Below are positions 11,096-21,848 of a stretch of DNA of 64,000 nucleotides, piece after piece (within the stretch, counting starts at the first letter, position 1; every line of letters begins with the position of its first letter). The DNA lies in NCBI GenBank assembly GCA_944990035.1, contig CALYLX010000066.1, forward strand, positions 992,001 to 1,056,000, read 5' to 3'. A model generated the notes under the pieces. The model did not search any database and was not told where the DNA came from. It saw only the letters and a program-made list of their open reading frames with translations. Source of the stretch: Clitopilus passeckerianus. Lineage: Eukaryota; Basidiomycota; Agaricomycetes; Agaricales; Entolomataceae. A program made the position numbers and the translations under genes.

Positions 11096-11941
11096 ATGAA
11101 ACTTCTCTCCTCTTTGGTGTTATCGCTGTCCGCAGCGGTCGTTTCAGCTCATTGCAAGTGACTCGAGGTGAACTGTACTCCGTGTCTGACCCGATGCTTC
11201 AGACACCTTTCCAGCCCTCATCATCAATGGGGCCGTCAGTCCAGACTGGCAATAGGTCCGCATGACCAATAACCATCACAGCAATGAACCGGTCAGTCAC
11301 TTCGATCATCCTTGACGAGAAGCCACCTCAAGGAGTCTTTGGCACCACAGGTCACTGATGTTAAAAGTGCTGACTTCCGTTGCTACACTTCCCAAACCAG
11401 GGCCACTGCCCAAACCGTCTCGGTCGCTCCTGGTTCCACCATTGGAATAAATAGCAATGATAATATCTACCACCCGGGTGTGCGTTGCCGTTGCCTGCTT
11501 CCTCAAATCAGCCAAAAATTCTAATTAAATGGTGGTAGGTTGTCAATGTCTACATGGCGAAGGCCCTCGCTCTGCATGCTGCATCGACCTTCGGTGGAGC
11601 TCAATGGTACATAAGCTGTGGTCAAAGCAATGTTACCGGTGGCGACAGTGGTAATCCTGGTCCTCTTGTCTCCATTCCTGGCGTCTACACCGGTAATGTA
11701 TGTCTATGGATTCACCTCGTACCGTCGGTGGGCTTATCACCGTGCCTACTAGGAACCCGGAATCCTTCTCAATATCTACTATCGTGCGCTTCTCAAACAA
11801 TTTTCGGTACTGCTCACGCTCAATTGCGTCTTTCAGCCATTCCCCCCCCACTTACACTCAACCTGGCCCTGTGAGTTTCCTCCCTGCATACGCTTCATTT
11901 CTAGGTCCTCACACTGCTCACAGGCTGTCTGGAGTGGTTGA
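11096..11941 (+). pseudogene. AA9 LPMO pseudogene (array copy 2)
   Basis: Clear remnant of an AA9 gene with signal peptide, TFPALIINGAVSPDW, the second brace His (NIYHPG), GGAQWYISCGQ and the VWSG end. Four changes are visible against the intact copies. The first donor is GC rather than GT. A TAG at 11253-11255 replaces the Tyr codon in the WQYVR motif. Exon 4 is fused to exon 7 just after VVNVYMAK, losing the [22 protein letters not shown] part and three introns, apparently in frame. The last large exon has a run of seven C (11842-11848) where six are expected, shifting the frame. The deletion alone would destroy the fold. It keeps the same promoter block and a TATA box. Confidence 0.9.
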
Positions 11942-12374
11942 GACATCAAAATGTGCTGTTCATCTGTCCATTATTGAATATATTGCAATAGAACGAGCTT
12001 TTCTTCCTCCATAATTCTTACCCGAAGATTTGGTTGTCTATTAAGGTCTGTCCTTGCGATGTGCCGGCTAATCAACCGAAGAAATGCCTCACGGCCCGCA
12101 TTCACTGGTCAGTCGATAGCGCTCGATACTACCGATCGGATAAACAGCCCAGTTCTTGATCAACAAATGGGTGCATCCGCCTCAGACGATCCTTCTCTGT
12201 CTGACTGAGAGAATCCGAGGGAGTCCCATTGTTCCTGGGGTAGATGTGCACTAACGCGCCCGAACAGCGTCTATTCTTTCAACCGGCGCGCAAATTTCTG
12301 TAGACGACGAGCATTGAACGCGACCCCGACCCTACTCTCAGGACAAGATGTTCAGGTCAAAAAGCTTCTCTGCT

Positions 12375-12446
12375 ACCGGTTCTGTTTCGTCAATTCATCG
12401 GCGAGTGCGCTTTGCTATGCGTCTACTTGTCCGATGACTTCTTGGC
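12375..12446 (+). promoter_or_regulatory. Conserved AA9 promoter block, copy 3
   Basis: Same block as upstream of AA9-1, -2 and -4, starting 252 bp before the ATG at 12627; the core reads GTTTCGTCAATTCATCGG, then TGTCCGATGACTTC. A TATAAA box is at 12570-12575. The GAAATGCCTCA element occurs further up at 12081-12091. Confidence 0.55.
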
Positions 12447-12626
12447 ATACCAGGTCAGCAGGCGCCAACTCCTCCATATGGCGGCTTCTGTCTGGTTACA
12501 ATACAGGCGGTCCGTTTTCAAGTGCCTATTGCAGTGCGTCGAAGCATGAGCCGGGCCGCCCCTAGGTAGTATAAAGCGGCGAGGTGAGTGTCTTGAGCCG
12601 TTAAATCTATCGATTATTTCTGCGAA

Positions 12627-13806
12627 ATGAAGTTTCTCTCTTCTCTGGTGTTGTCGTTGACCGCAGCGATTGCTTCAGCCCACTGTGGGTCACTCGACTC
12701 CGATTACATGCTATTTCTTAACCCAATGCTCCAGACACCTTTCCCTCCCTCGTTGTAAATGGGGCTGTTACTCCAGAGTGGCAATATGTCCGTATGACGA
12801 ATAATCACTGGAGCAATGGACCAGTCAGTAATTTCGATCATCGCAAACCCGTTCCCTCTGAGAAAGTCTGACAATCAAGGTGACCGACGTCAAAAGCGCT
12901 GACTTCCGTTGTTACACTTCCGAAACCCAAGCTACCGCCGAGACGATCACAGTCGCCGCTGGGTCCAGCCTTGGCATAAATAGCAATGGGAATATCGGCC
13001 ACCCAGGTGTACGTCTTCGCCGACGGCTTTCCGAGCTCAGCTGAAATTTTCACCCAATACCAAATATGGATAGGTTGTAAATGTCTACATGGCAAAGGCC
13101 CCCTCCAATGTTACTGGCTGGGACGGCTCTGGAAATGTCTGGTTCAAGGTATAGAATTCCAACCTTCTGCTGGGAAACGCTATTAATTAGGTTGGGACAT
13201 AGGTATACCAAATCACTGCGAAGACCGATGGTGGTACCTCCATTAGCTGGCCGGCTCAGGGTATGCTCAAGTCCCGCACATGAAGCATGATATTGACACC
13301 GCAACTAGGCCTGCAGGGTGTCAGCTTCACACTTCCCAAGAGCCTCCCTAGCGGACAGTAAGGAGCCTCATATATTTATTGATGCCATGTAATGACTGTG
13401 ACTTCTAGGTACCTCGTCCGCATGGAAGCTCTTGCGCTCCATGGTGCCTCAACTTTCGGCGGTGCACAATGGTACATTAGCTGCGGCCAGATTAATGTCA
13501 CGGGTGGCGGAAGTGGGAAACCTGGACCTCTAGTCGCTATCCCTGGCGTCTACACAGGTAATGTATGTCTACGGTATCGTTTCTCGCCTCGACTCTGGGC
13601 TCATCACAGTGCACCGGCTAGGAACCCGGCATTCTTCTCAACATTTACTATCGTACGCTTTCCGTTGACACTCGGTTTTGCTCACACTTACGTTTTTCTT
13701 CCAGCCGTTCCTCCTACTTACACGCAACCTGGCCCTGTGAGTATTCTCCCTGAATGGGCTCGTTTCTAAATCCTCACACTGCTCACAGGTTGTCTGGAGT
13801 GGCTGA
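12627..13806 (+). CDS. AA9 lytic polysaccharide monooxygenase (array copy 3)
   Basis: Ten-exon gene with the same intron positions as copy 1 and about 230 residues. The signal peptide MKFLSSLVLSLTAAIASA is followed by the N-terminal His. The second brace His lies in NIGHPGVVNVYMAK. Also present are [66 protein letters not shown] and the end VVWSG. All donors examined are GT (some GTGGGT, GTCAGT or GTATAG, so several are weak). Expected to be a secreted copper monooxygenase acting on cellulose. No lesion is seen. Compared with copy 1, the loop before the second His changes Tyr to Gly, which could affect substrate contact; that is inference. Confidence 0.92.
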
Positions 13807-14319
13807 AGCGTCGAGAATTGCTGGGGCTTTATCTATTGTGGAATATATCTGAATCTCTGTCAGTGTATGCATACGCAATCGAACAAGGGTTTTTTGTATT
13901 TGGCATTTCTTCTATAACCTGTCCGTCACTGCCAATCTGAGTCCTCGATCGGTAAGCGTACACGGATGCATATCTTTGGGAAATCAGACGCATTTTAATC
14001 CGAAGAAATGCCTCATCGTTGTCATAGGCTTGGCTCTCCGCACTTTTGAGTTGATGTCACATGTCGGCTAACTAACTTTGCCCTCGGTCGTCAAGCGGGC
14101 AGGATGCCAGGAATGCTGGAACCCCAGTCTGGCTTGGGCACGATTGGCGCCGAGGTACCTCCACATTCATTGAAATAGAGTGGCTTATAGCACTGATGGC
14201 CCCGAAGTTGTCTATTCCAATGGATCTGCAACCGTTATTCCTGGAAAGAGCAACTTCAAGAGCAATAATTGAAGTGTGCTTTAGGAAGATAGTTTCTTGT
14301 GCACGACTGGCTTAGAGTA
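13807..14319. other. Intergenic in AA9 array
   Basis: Spacer and distal promoter of AA9-4, with the shared GAAATGCCTCA element at 14005-14015. No coding sequence is supported. Confidence 0.5.
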
Positions 14320-14391
14320 ACGACCGGCTCAGTCTCGTCAATACATCGGGAACACTTCCTGGGTTCTCTGCGCTGAGCGATGACTTCACAA
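14320..14391 (+). promoter_or_regulatory. Conserved AA9 promoter block, copy 4
   Basis: The most diverged of the four blocks, starting 269 bp before the ATG at 14589. It keeps GTCTCGTCAATACATCGG and GAGCGATGACTTCAC with a changed centre. A TATAAA box is at 14531-14536. Confidence 0.5.
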
Positions 14392-14588
14392 CAATCTTAT
14401 GCGATGGCAAGTCGGCAGTCGATAATGCAGTCCACATGGCCATAGGACATCTTAGTCAACTCGCATGGACGCATCTCAACTCTCGCTCGCGAAGGGAGCA
14501 ACGATACGGACCGGAGAGCATTTAGAAAACTATAAAGGAAGAGTGTTTGGAAGCAACATCTTCAGACTTCCGTCGTTTTCTTAACAAA

Positions 14589-15762
14589 ATGATCCTCTCA
14601 TCCCTTGTTCTCTCTCTGACGGCCGCTGTTGCCTCGGCGCACTGTAAGATCTCTCGGTATTCTTTCAGTGATTTCGACTAATAATCACACAGACACTTTC
14701 CCCTCTCTTATTATCAACGGAGCTGTTACTCCAGAGTGGCAAAATGTCCGTCTGACAAACAATCATTACAGCAATGGACCCGTGAGTGCTATCCTTCGTT
14801 GCAGCGAGGCGGAGGCTTATACGTTGGATCCAAGGTCACCGATGTCACCAGCCCAGATTTCCGCTGCTACACTTCTGAGACCCAGGCATCCGCCGAGACC
14901 ATTGGCGTCACTGCTGGCTCAACCATCGGAATTCAAAGCAATGATAACATTTATCACCAAGGTGTAAGTAGCTGCTCCCTAGAAGTGACGGGGAATAATT
15001 CTAATCAACAATCCAGGTGGTCAACGTCTACATGGCCAAGGCACCTTCCAACGTCACTGGATGGGATGGCTCAGGCAATGTCTGGTTCAAGGTCAACAAT
15101 TTTCCCAACCTTTTCCCCAACCAATTCTCATCCCATTCGCCAATAGGTCCATGAAATCACAGCCAAGACCGATGGCGGTAGCTCCATTAGCTGGCCTGCT
15201 CAGGGTACGCGCTCAAATTCCTTGCACGTAGCGTAGGATATTGATACCGCTATTACCAGGTTTGACGAGTGTTTCATTCACACTTCCCAAGAACCTTCCT
15301 AACGGACAGTAAGGACCCTCATATTCTAAGCTGGTACGCTGTATTGACCGTTATCTCTAGGTACCTCGTCCGCATGGAAGCCCTTGCTCTGCACGCCGCC
15401 TCAACCTTCGGTGGTGCTCAATGGTACATTAGCTGTGGCCAGATTAACGTCACTGGCGGTGGAAGCGGCACCCCCGGCCCTCTAGTTGCCATCCCTGGTG
15501 TCTACAATGGCAACGTAAGTATCACCTCTTCTATCCACATGCTAGTACGAGCTTATTTGTTTCGATCTAGGAACCCGGAATTCTTCTTAACATCTACTAT
15601 CGCAAGTGTTCTTCTCTTTCTTCTCAGCTGTCAACTAATGTTGCGCCCTCGTTATAGCCATCCCTGCCACTTACACCCAGCCCGGTCCCGTGAGTATCAA
15701 TCACCGTTGACGTAGCCACATAACCCTTATACTTTCTCTCTCAGGCTGTCTGGTCCGGTTAG
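14589..15762 (+). CDS. AA9 lytic polysaccharide monooxygenase (array copy 4)
   Basis: Ten-exon AA9 gene collinear with copies 1 and 3, about 229 residues. The signal peptide MILSSLVLSLTAAVASA is followed by the N-terminal brace His. The second brace His is in [62 protein letters not shown] and AVWSG are all present. The intron after LLNIYY begins GCAAGT, so it is a GC-AG intron where the other copies have GT. Asn replaces Tyr in the WQNVR motif near the N terminus, a surface position close to the active site in the family. It should be a secreted cellulose-active LPMO. No disabling change is seen. Confidence 0.92.
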
Positions 15763-16844
15763 ATCACAGGAGCGTGGGGAAGCATGTCGATTGTCTTGGA
15801 TGATGTATGTTACAGCGTGAAGATTGTCCGCTATCTTTTGACTTCATATGGTCGTTAATGAATCTGTTCTGCAATCAATGATTTTACCTCATGTTTTCGT
15901 GTCTATGAGCATTCCGACGGTGAAGACACATCAGCTTCCAATGGCCACTTAAGGTCCGGCCCAAACGCATGATCGGCCGACAGAAATGCCTCAAAAAGTG
16001 ATCGCTCTTGGCGCTCGGCAAAACCTGCGCTTGTTTGTCCAAGCTTTTCGAGAGGCGCGTAATCATGGTGAGCCATTTCTCTGGCCCAATTACTACCACC
16101 CCCGCCAATGTCAAGCCAAATACGTTCAGTAACCCACATCAGGTTGGACTTTAATGTCTGGGAACCTGGATGAGCTACAGCCCGAAGCGGATGCGAGACC
16201 ATCTTTCAGCTTCCGAGATGCTTTGAGCTTGACTTGCAGGCTTGAATCTTGATCCGGCCATAAGCTTGCCACTGGAGAAATACTTGAGGAGTAACGAAGG
16301 GACGAGACCTGACTGCAAACGTTTTCTATTGCTTTGAGTCTTGTTATTCACCAGGAAACAACGAAGATGCCGGCGACGGATGAACCAAGCTCTTGTGCCA
16401 GAGTCCACACTGGACATGGCATCCCGCCTCCCCAGTCAACGACATAATGAAATCAGTCGATTGTCAGGGGCTCAACACATGGAAGATGCGCCATATGTGC
16501 GTCAATGCTTCAGAGTCGCAGGACATCTGGACCCGACTCTATGGAATGTCAAGGAGGTCGGGGTCTGTCTAAACTATCGGGCCGGTCAATTAATGTAGCA
16601 ATCCATGTTGTTTGCGTCCTATCTGTAAGGAGAACATATGGCTGCCAAAGACTCTTCTGCCTACATAAACTTCTCGGCCACGCCTGGGTTTGCTACAATT
16701 GCACGTGTGTCCCTATCTCTGTATGTCAACCTTGGAAAACTAACTCAAGCGTTCCACGAGTCTGGTAGCACATGGTTTGAAGGCCCACACCCCTCTCTGG
16801 GAGACGCCATGCGTAATCCAACCGAAAGCGCTCTGAGCTTTGAG
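15763..16844. other. Long spacer between AA9-4 and AA9-5
   Basis: About 1.1 kb without a recognisable gene. The shared GAAATGCCTCA element is at 15983-15993. The ~260 bp promoter block of copies 1-4 is not recognisable here, in line with AA9-5 being an older or separate paralogue. Its TATAAA box is at 16845-16850. Confidence 0.45.
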
Positions 16845-16920
16845 TATAAAAACCACCACCGTTTGATCTCTTCAAGTCAAGGAATAATCGCCTTCTATAT
16901 ACTCTGAATCGAACCTGGAA

Positions 16921-18069
16921 ATGAAGCTTCTCTTTTCTCTTCTCCCCCTCGCGTATGCCTCTCTGGCGTTGGCCCATTGTACGTTCATTCCCTTGCCAGC
17001 CACCGAGAATACTCAGACAAATCGACCATAGATACCTTCCCCACTTTGATCGTTGGGGGTACAGCTACCACTCCGTGGCAATACGTTCGTCAAACAAACA
17101 ATTACTACAGTAGAGAACCTGTATGTTTCCTTCCTTTTCTTTGTCATGAACACCTTGACCCTGAGCAAATAATATACAGGTCACCGACGTAAAAAGTGCA
17201 GATTTCCGCTGCTACACTAGCCAGACCGGAGCCACCGCATCTACCATTGACGTCGCGGCTGGATCACAGCTTGGAATTCAAACCGGCGACGGAAACATCT
17301 ATCATAATGGGGTAAGCTACAAATATCGCATAGGGACGTATTGTTCACAAAAGTCCGTTCTTCCAGGTGAACAATGTCTACATGGCCAAAGCCCCTGCTG
17401 GCACCGATGTCTCGAAATGGGATGGCTCTGGATCTGTATGGTTCAAGGTGAGAATATCGGTCAGTCTTCAGAACAGTATCCTTAAAAGACATCTATTCTA
17501 GGTCTACCAACAGCCAGCTGTTACAAATGGCGGGACCAGCATTAACTTCCCAGGAACGGGCATTCCTAAAGTCACCTTCACGATTCCCAAGTCCCTCCCT
17601 TCTGGACAATACCTGGTCCGAATGGAATCTATCGCTTTGCACGACGCTGCTCGCCTCGGTGGAGGTCGGTGATGAATAAAGTTTCTCCGCATGGCTCCAC
17701 TAACCCCTTCCCTTAGCTCAATTCTACATTTCGTGTGGTCAAATTAACGTGACTGGTGGCGGTAGCGGCAAGCCTGGCCCCCTCGTTGCTATTCCTGGGG
17801 TCTACACTGGAAGCGTAAGAGCTAATCCCCTGATGTCATCTTCATCCTCCCTCATCACAACCTTTGCAGGAGCCGGGGATTCTCATCGACATCTACTATC
17901 GTGAGTGTCAAAAGTGTTCTATTTGAACGTTGTCTCATCACTACCTCGATCTTCCAGCCATCCCAACGAACTACATCCAACCTGGCCCGGTACGTTCCGT
18001 GTTCCAATCCTAAATCCACATCCATTGACCCCATATGCTCTGATCCGTTAGGCTGTCTGGTCTGGCTGA
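16921..18069 (+). CDS. AA9 lytic polysaccharide monooxygenase (array copy 5, divergent)
   Basis: Secreted AA9 enzyme with signal peptide [18 protein letters not shown] before the N-terminal His. The second brace His is in [14 protein letters not shown]. The core [53 protein letters not shown] and AVWSG is complete. It differs from copies 1, 3 and 4 in sequence and gene structure. The introns before and within the [11 protein letters not shown] region are absent, and an extra intron splits the GGA|QF codon region near 17668-17716. The insert [11 protein letters not shown] also differs. It is the only array member with FY instead of WY at the active-site Tyr motif, the commoner family form. It probably predates the recent expansion of copies 1-4. 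Intact by reading. Confidence 0.9.
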
Positions 18070-18263
18070 GAGATCACATAAACTTGTATCACCAGCGATA
18101 GAATTGTAACAATATTCATATGTATGCTTTCGAGTGCGATTAAGTACACGTTGTATGCCATTTAGTCATTTCACCAATTTCCCCGATCAGATCCAATGCC
18201 TGTGGCGAACGAGTCTGAACGTCAAACTCAAATTTATCCGGCACCCTGTCAAATTGAAGGAGG

Positions 18264-20330
18264 TCAATTCTTGTCTTGAGGCGGTACATTATGAATGTCA
18301 TACCGAAAGATCGAGTCGCTGTAGGACACTTGTGGCTCAACCACTTCTCCGTTATCCCGAGGAGTCTTCTTGATATCCAAGGCGGCTAGGGTTGAGGCTA
18401 TAAGAAGCCATATCGACGATTCGACCAAGTCGGCACCAGGGCAGCGCCTTTGATGGCAAAATATCAGCCCGGTGCTTCACCATATGCTCACAGGTCTCGA
18501 AATACCTTCGTCCGAAACCGAATATATAATTCCGAGGATCTCGTCGTTTCATCAGGTTCACATCCTCGACATTGAGGTATCGACCTGGGTCAAATACATC
18601 GGGGTCTGGGAACAGCTGCTCATCGCGCATTATACCCCTGGAAGTCTGGGTCAGCACGAGCTGATGCTCATGGAGAGGATGAACTGACCAGATGTTTGCA
18701 ATCACCTGGCCAAGAGGGGAAGTTTTGAGATGAGGGTCGGCCGTCAAGAACCAGACGGACGTACCATAGTGTTCTTGGGGATATACATATTGCGGTAGAC
18801 ATCGTCTTGAGTATTTGTGTGCGGCAGGTCTGAGAAAGGCAGTCCAGCCCATTGAATGATGGACCAAATAGCAAAATGAACGAACTGAGAGGTACGGGAG
18901 GCCCCCAACGCCAAACTTCAGACATAACAGCTTCCACTGAACACCAGTTAGCCCCGGCTTGTCCTTAACAAAGGGTGATTACATGCACGTACCATACGGC
19001 AGCGATTCTCGATCGCTGAAAGTTGGTAGACGATGTGGTCCGACCACAGAATCAATCTCCGCTTGAGCCTGCTTCATGACTTGAGGATACTGGACCATAG
19101 CAAGGATGAACTGGGAGATAGATGCAATGGTCTACTATGTTCGTCAGAAGTCTCGCATTGCCTCCGGAAAAAGTTAAACCCAGCCTCACCGTGTCTGCAC
19201 TCGCAGCGTACATCGAATTCGCGCTATACAGCAAATCATTCTCCATGACTGGACCAAGTTCGCCATTTCCCAAGAATTGAGAGCAAAATGACGGCAAGAT
19301 TGTCCCCCTTCCCTAGTTCATCTCCTGGTCAACTTTCGGACTTCCAACAGAGAATGGATTGGTCCTTACCGCTGCATCTTTGGCCCATTCGAATGGTTCT
19401 CTGATAAACGGGGTCATCTTCGTTTCCCAGGCTGCAGCCTTTCTCTTGAACCCAGCCCCCGGGAACCATGAAGGTAGATGCCTCAGAGGAGGAAAAATAT
19501 CCACTGCCCAAACACCACTCCCAGAGGCGATCTCATTTGAAATGATCGAGAGGCAGTCTTCTCCCATTTTCAGATACTTATCATCGGCTGATTTGGCCTG
19601 ATACCCGTATACAACCGCAAGGGTGAGACTTCCTGCGTATTTTCGGATGTCTGCCAAGTAGTTTGAAGGAGCTCCAAGAAGGGCGTTCAGGAAAACCGTT
19701 GTTTCTGTCTGAATGATTGGATAATAGGCTGGTATACTACGAGGTCCCAGAGTTTGCTGCGTGTATTTTCGTTGCCTTCGGAAGGTGTCGTTGTATTGGC
19801 AGAACGGAATCTGAAAAAGGGCCTCAGAGGGGGACCAAGTAGGCTCTTCAAACGACTCACAAGGCCGCCTACGCCGCTTCTACAAGGTACAACATAACAG
19901 AGTGAGCATCGGAAACGTTTAAGAACAATTGCAGTGGGTACTGACAGCTTCGTCATCTGGAGAACGGGCTTATCAGAGTAGATCGCGCCACGTTTGTCCA
20001 AAAGTTCGCTGGCGGCTTCTGGGCTGTTCAAGAAGACGATATGTTGACCTGGAACGGAAAGGTGGATAACATCGCCTGTGAAGCCTCATTCAACTAATAT
20101 TCGAATGAAGGGGCGAGGGACGCACCATATAAACGAGCCCATTTGGTAGCAGTTAACCAAAGTTCCTTCAAAGTAAAGTCTGCAATATTTCCCAAAAGCG
20201 GGATTGGTGAAGGCCCCGGAGGTAGAGGATGCTCCGAGAGAGAGCGACGGCACCACACGGTAAGAAATACAAGACTAGCAAGTGCAGCTGAAACGATGTG
20301 TGCTGGAGACACAAAAACCTCGTTGTTCAT
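18264..20330 (-). CDS. Cytochrome P450 monooxygenase
   Basis: Multi-exon P450 on the minus strand; the ATG at 20330 is preferred over an upstream TTG. An N-terminal membrane anchor (HIVSAALASLVFLTVW) is followed by the proline hinge LPPGPSPIPLLGN. The C-helix region FRRQRKYTQQ, the I-helix threonine region AASADTTIAS, the K-helix motif EVWR and the PERF-like FDPGRYLN are all present. The heme loop appears broken in the raw frame but is restored by a GT-AG intron splitting FGFGRR|RCPGADL, placing the Cys ligand correctly. The chain ends with DIKKTP and a short tail after the stop at 18264-18266. It is an ER-bound monooxygenase resembling the O-methylsterigmatocystin-oxidoreductase-like P450s common in Agaricomycetes; the substrate is unknown. 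It lies 195 bp from, and convergent with, AA9-5. Confidence 0.9.
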
Positions 20331-20377
20331 GGCTGGCAATTGTGAGGGAAGACAAGGGACGTAAACGTCCTTTAAGC

Positions 20378-20383
20378 TTTATA
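20378..20383 (-). promoter_or_regulatory. TATA box of the P450 gene
   Basis: On the minus strand TATAAA lies about 48-53 bp before the ATG at 20330, agreeing with that start. Confidence 0.4.
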
Positions 20384-21848
20384 CTCTTGCAGCATCCGCG
20401 ATGCGCCCGGACCAACCATATTAACTGCCAAAATAGGCTGATGCGGCTTCCTTTGTTAGTGAATCAACTTATGAAGGCTGCCAATCAGTAGTTTTTCGAA
20501 AAAATCTATTTGAACTGATCGATGCTAGTGGTGGAACGAGACAAAGTGGCGACCCGAATTTTTGATGGCCAAGTTTTACCGAGGCAGAACATAAGCGCGC
20601 CAAGAAGCGCCCGAGTTCAAAACAGTTGTGGATTCTATCGAAAGTACTCTTATTCCAAGAACAGCGCAATCAGACCTACAGGTACACGACTGCAGAGTGA
20701 TACAAGTACAAATGAAGATTAGCAAAAGGTAAAAGGCTAACCAAGCCTGCTATGCATTTGCCACTAGGCCCACCATCTAAGAGCTGTGGCCAACAGCGCT
20801 CAAGTAGGTGCCACCCAGGTTGTCGTACCCAGTAACGCTAGGGGGCGGAGTCGGTGCCCTGTACGAACAAGTCCAAGCGGTTGTTGGCTCAGGATGTCAT
20901 ACTGCAGGTTCAATTCAATAAACGGCTCCAAACATTGGAGGAGGATCTTACTTGGAAGTAGTATGTGTGGATGAAGGAGCAAGTCAGTCGGAAGAAGTTG
21001 AAGGAGGTCTCAACTGGAGGATGAATGTAAACGATGAGGGCTTTTATAGGTCAAAAAAAGGGAACATACTCTTTACTGGTTAAACCGCCTCGTGGGGGGA
21101 TGTCAGCGGTGTGGAGCTCCCTTTAGTCTCTCAGACAGAAGGAATGGACCCTCGAGTTTAGTTGAAAGAGTATTTCGCGACAGCAAGCTCTTCGATGTGG
21201 GGTAGAGGTAAAGCCACATGCTATCGTCTAGTGCCACTGTCGTTGGTGTGGCAAGACAGCGAGGTGTGTGATGTACAGGCTTCAAGCTAGAGGCAAATCC
21301 AAAACCAGGCTTTCGTAGACACCACCAAGCATCATATCTTTAATGTGGTGCCAAGGCTGCTGATGATGATGGTTTCTGTTAATCCGGATGAGATTGAAAT
21401 CCTGTAGCCGACGCCAAAAGACTTTTCCAATGTTACCCTTTGATTACTGGTAAGTTTTGGAATACACACGTTGAGTTGCACTGGCAGAATACAGAAGAAT
21501 AAAGAAGGATCACTGAGGATTGTGACCACAGAATTTCCCTGCCCTGGAGTTTGAACATATGCCAGTCACAGGAATGTCACTGCTCGAGTCACGTTGGCGA
21601 GCGGTCCGTCCGCGCCGATGTTCCGACTCTAAGCGCCCAATTAGCGCCTTGAGCAATGTGCGGGAAAACACAAGGAGTTTCAACTTTAAGTACAAAGGAA
21701 ATGGAGCGATAGCGTCTGTTGATCTTCAAGTTACATAAAACGGCAATACAGATGATGACATGTGTGAAAGTACAAGGACACGACTAAGCAAAGGGAAAAG
21801 GTTCTACAGGAGCCATTTGGACAAACCGAGGACCAGTGAATCAGCAAC
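20384..21848. other. Intergenic region
   Basis: About 1.5 kb upstream of the P450 gene and downstream of the lectin-like gene. No domain or consistent exon chain was found on either strand. Confidence 0.4.

Noticed and set aside
18420..18540. P450 pseudogene because the heme loop reads FGFGRRYFETCEH
   Set aside because: A GT-AG intron within this stretch restores FGFGRR|RCPGADL and a normal C terminus.
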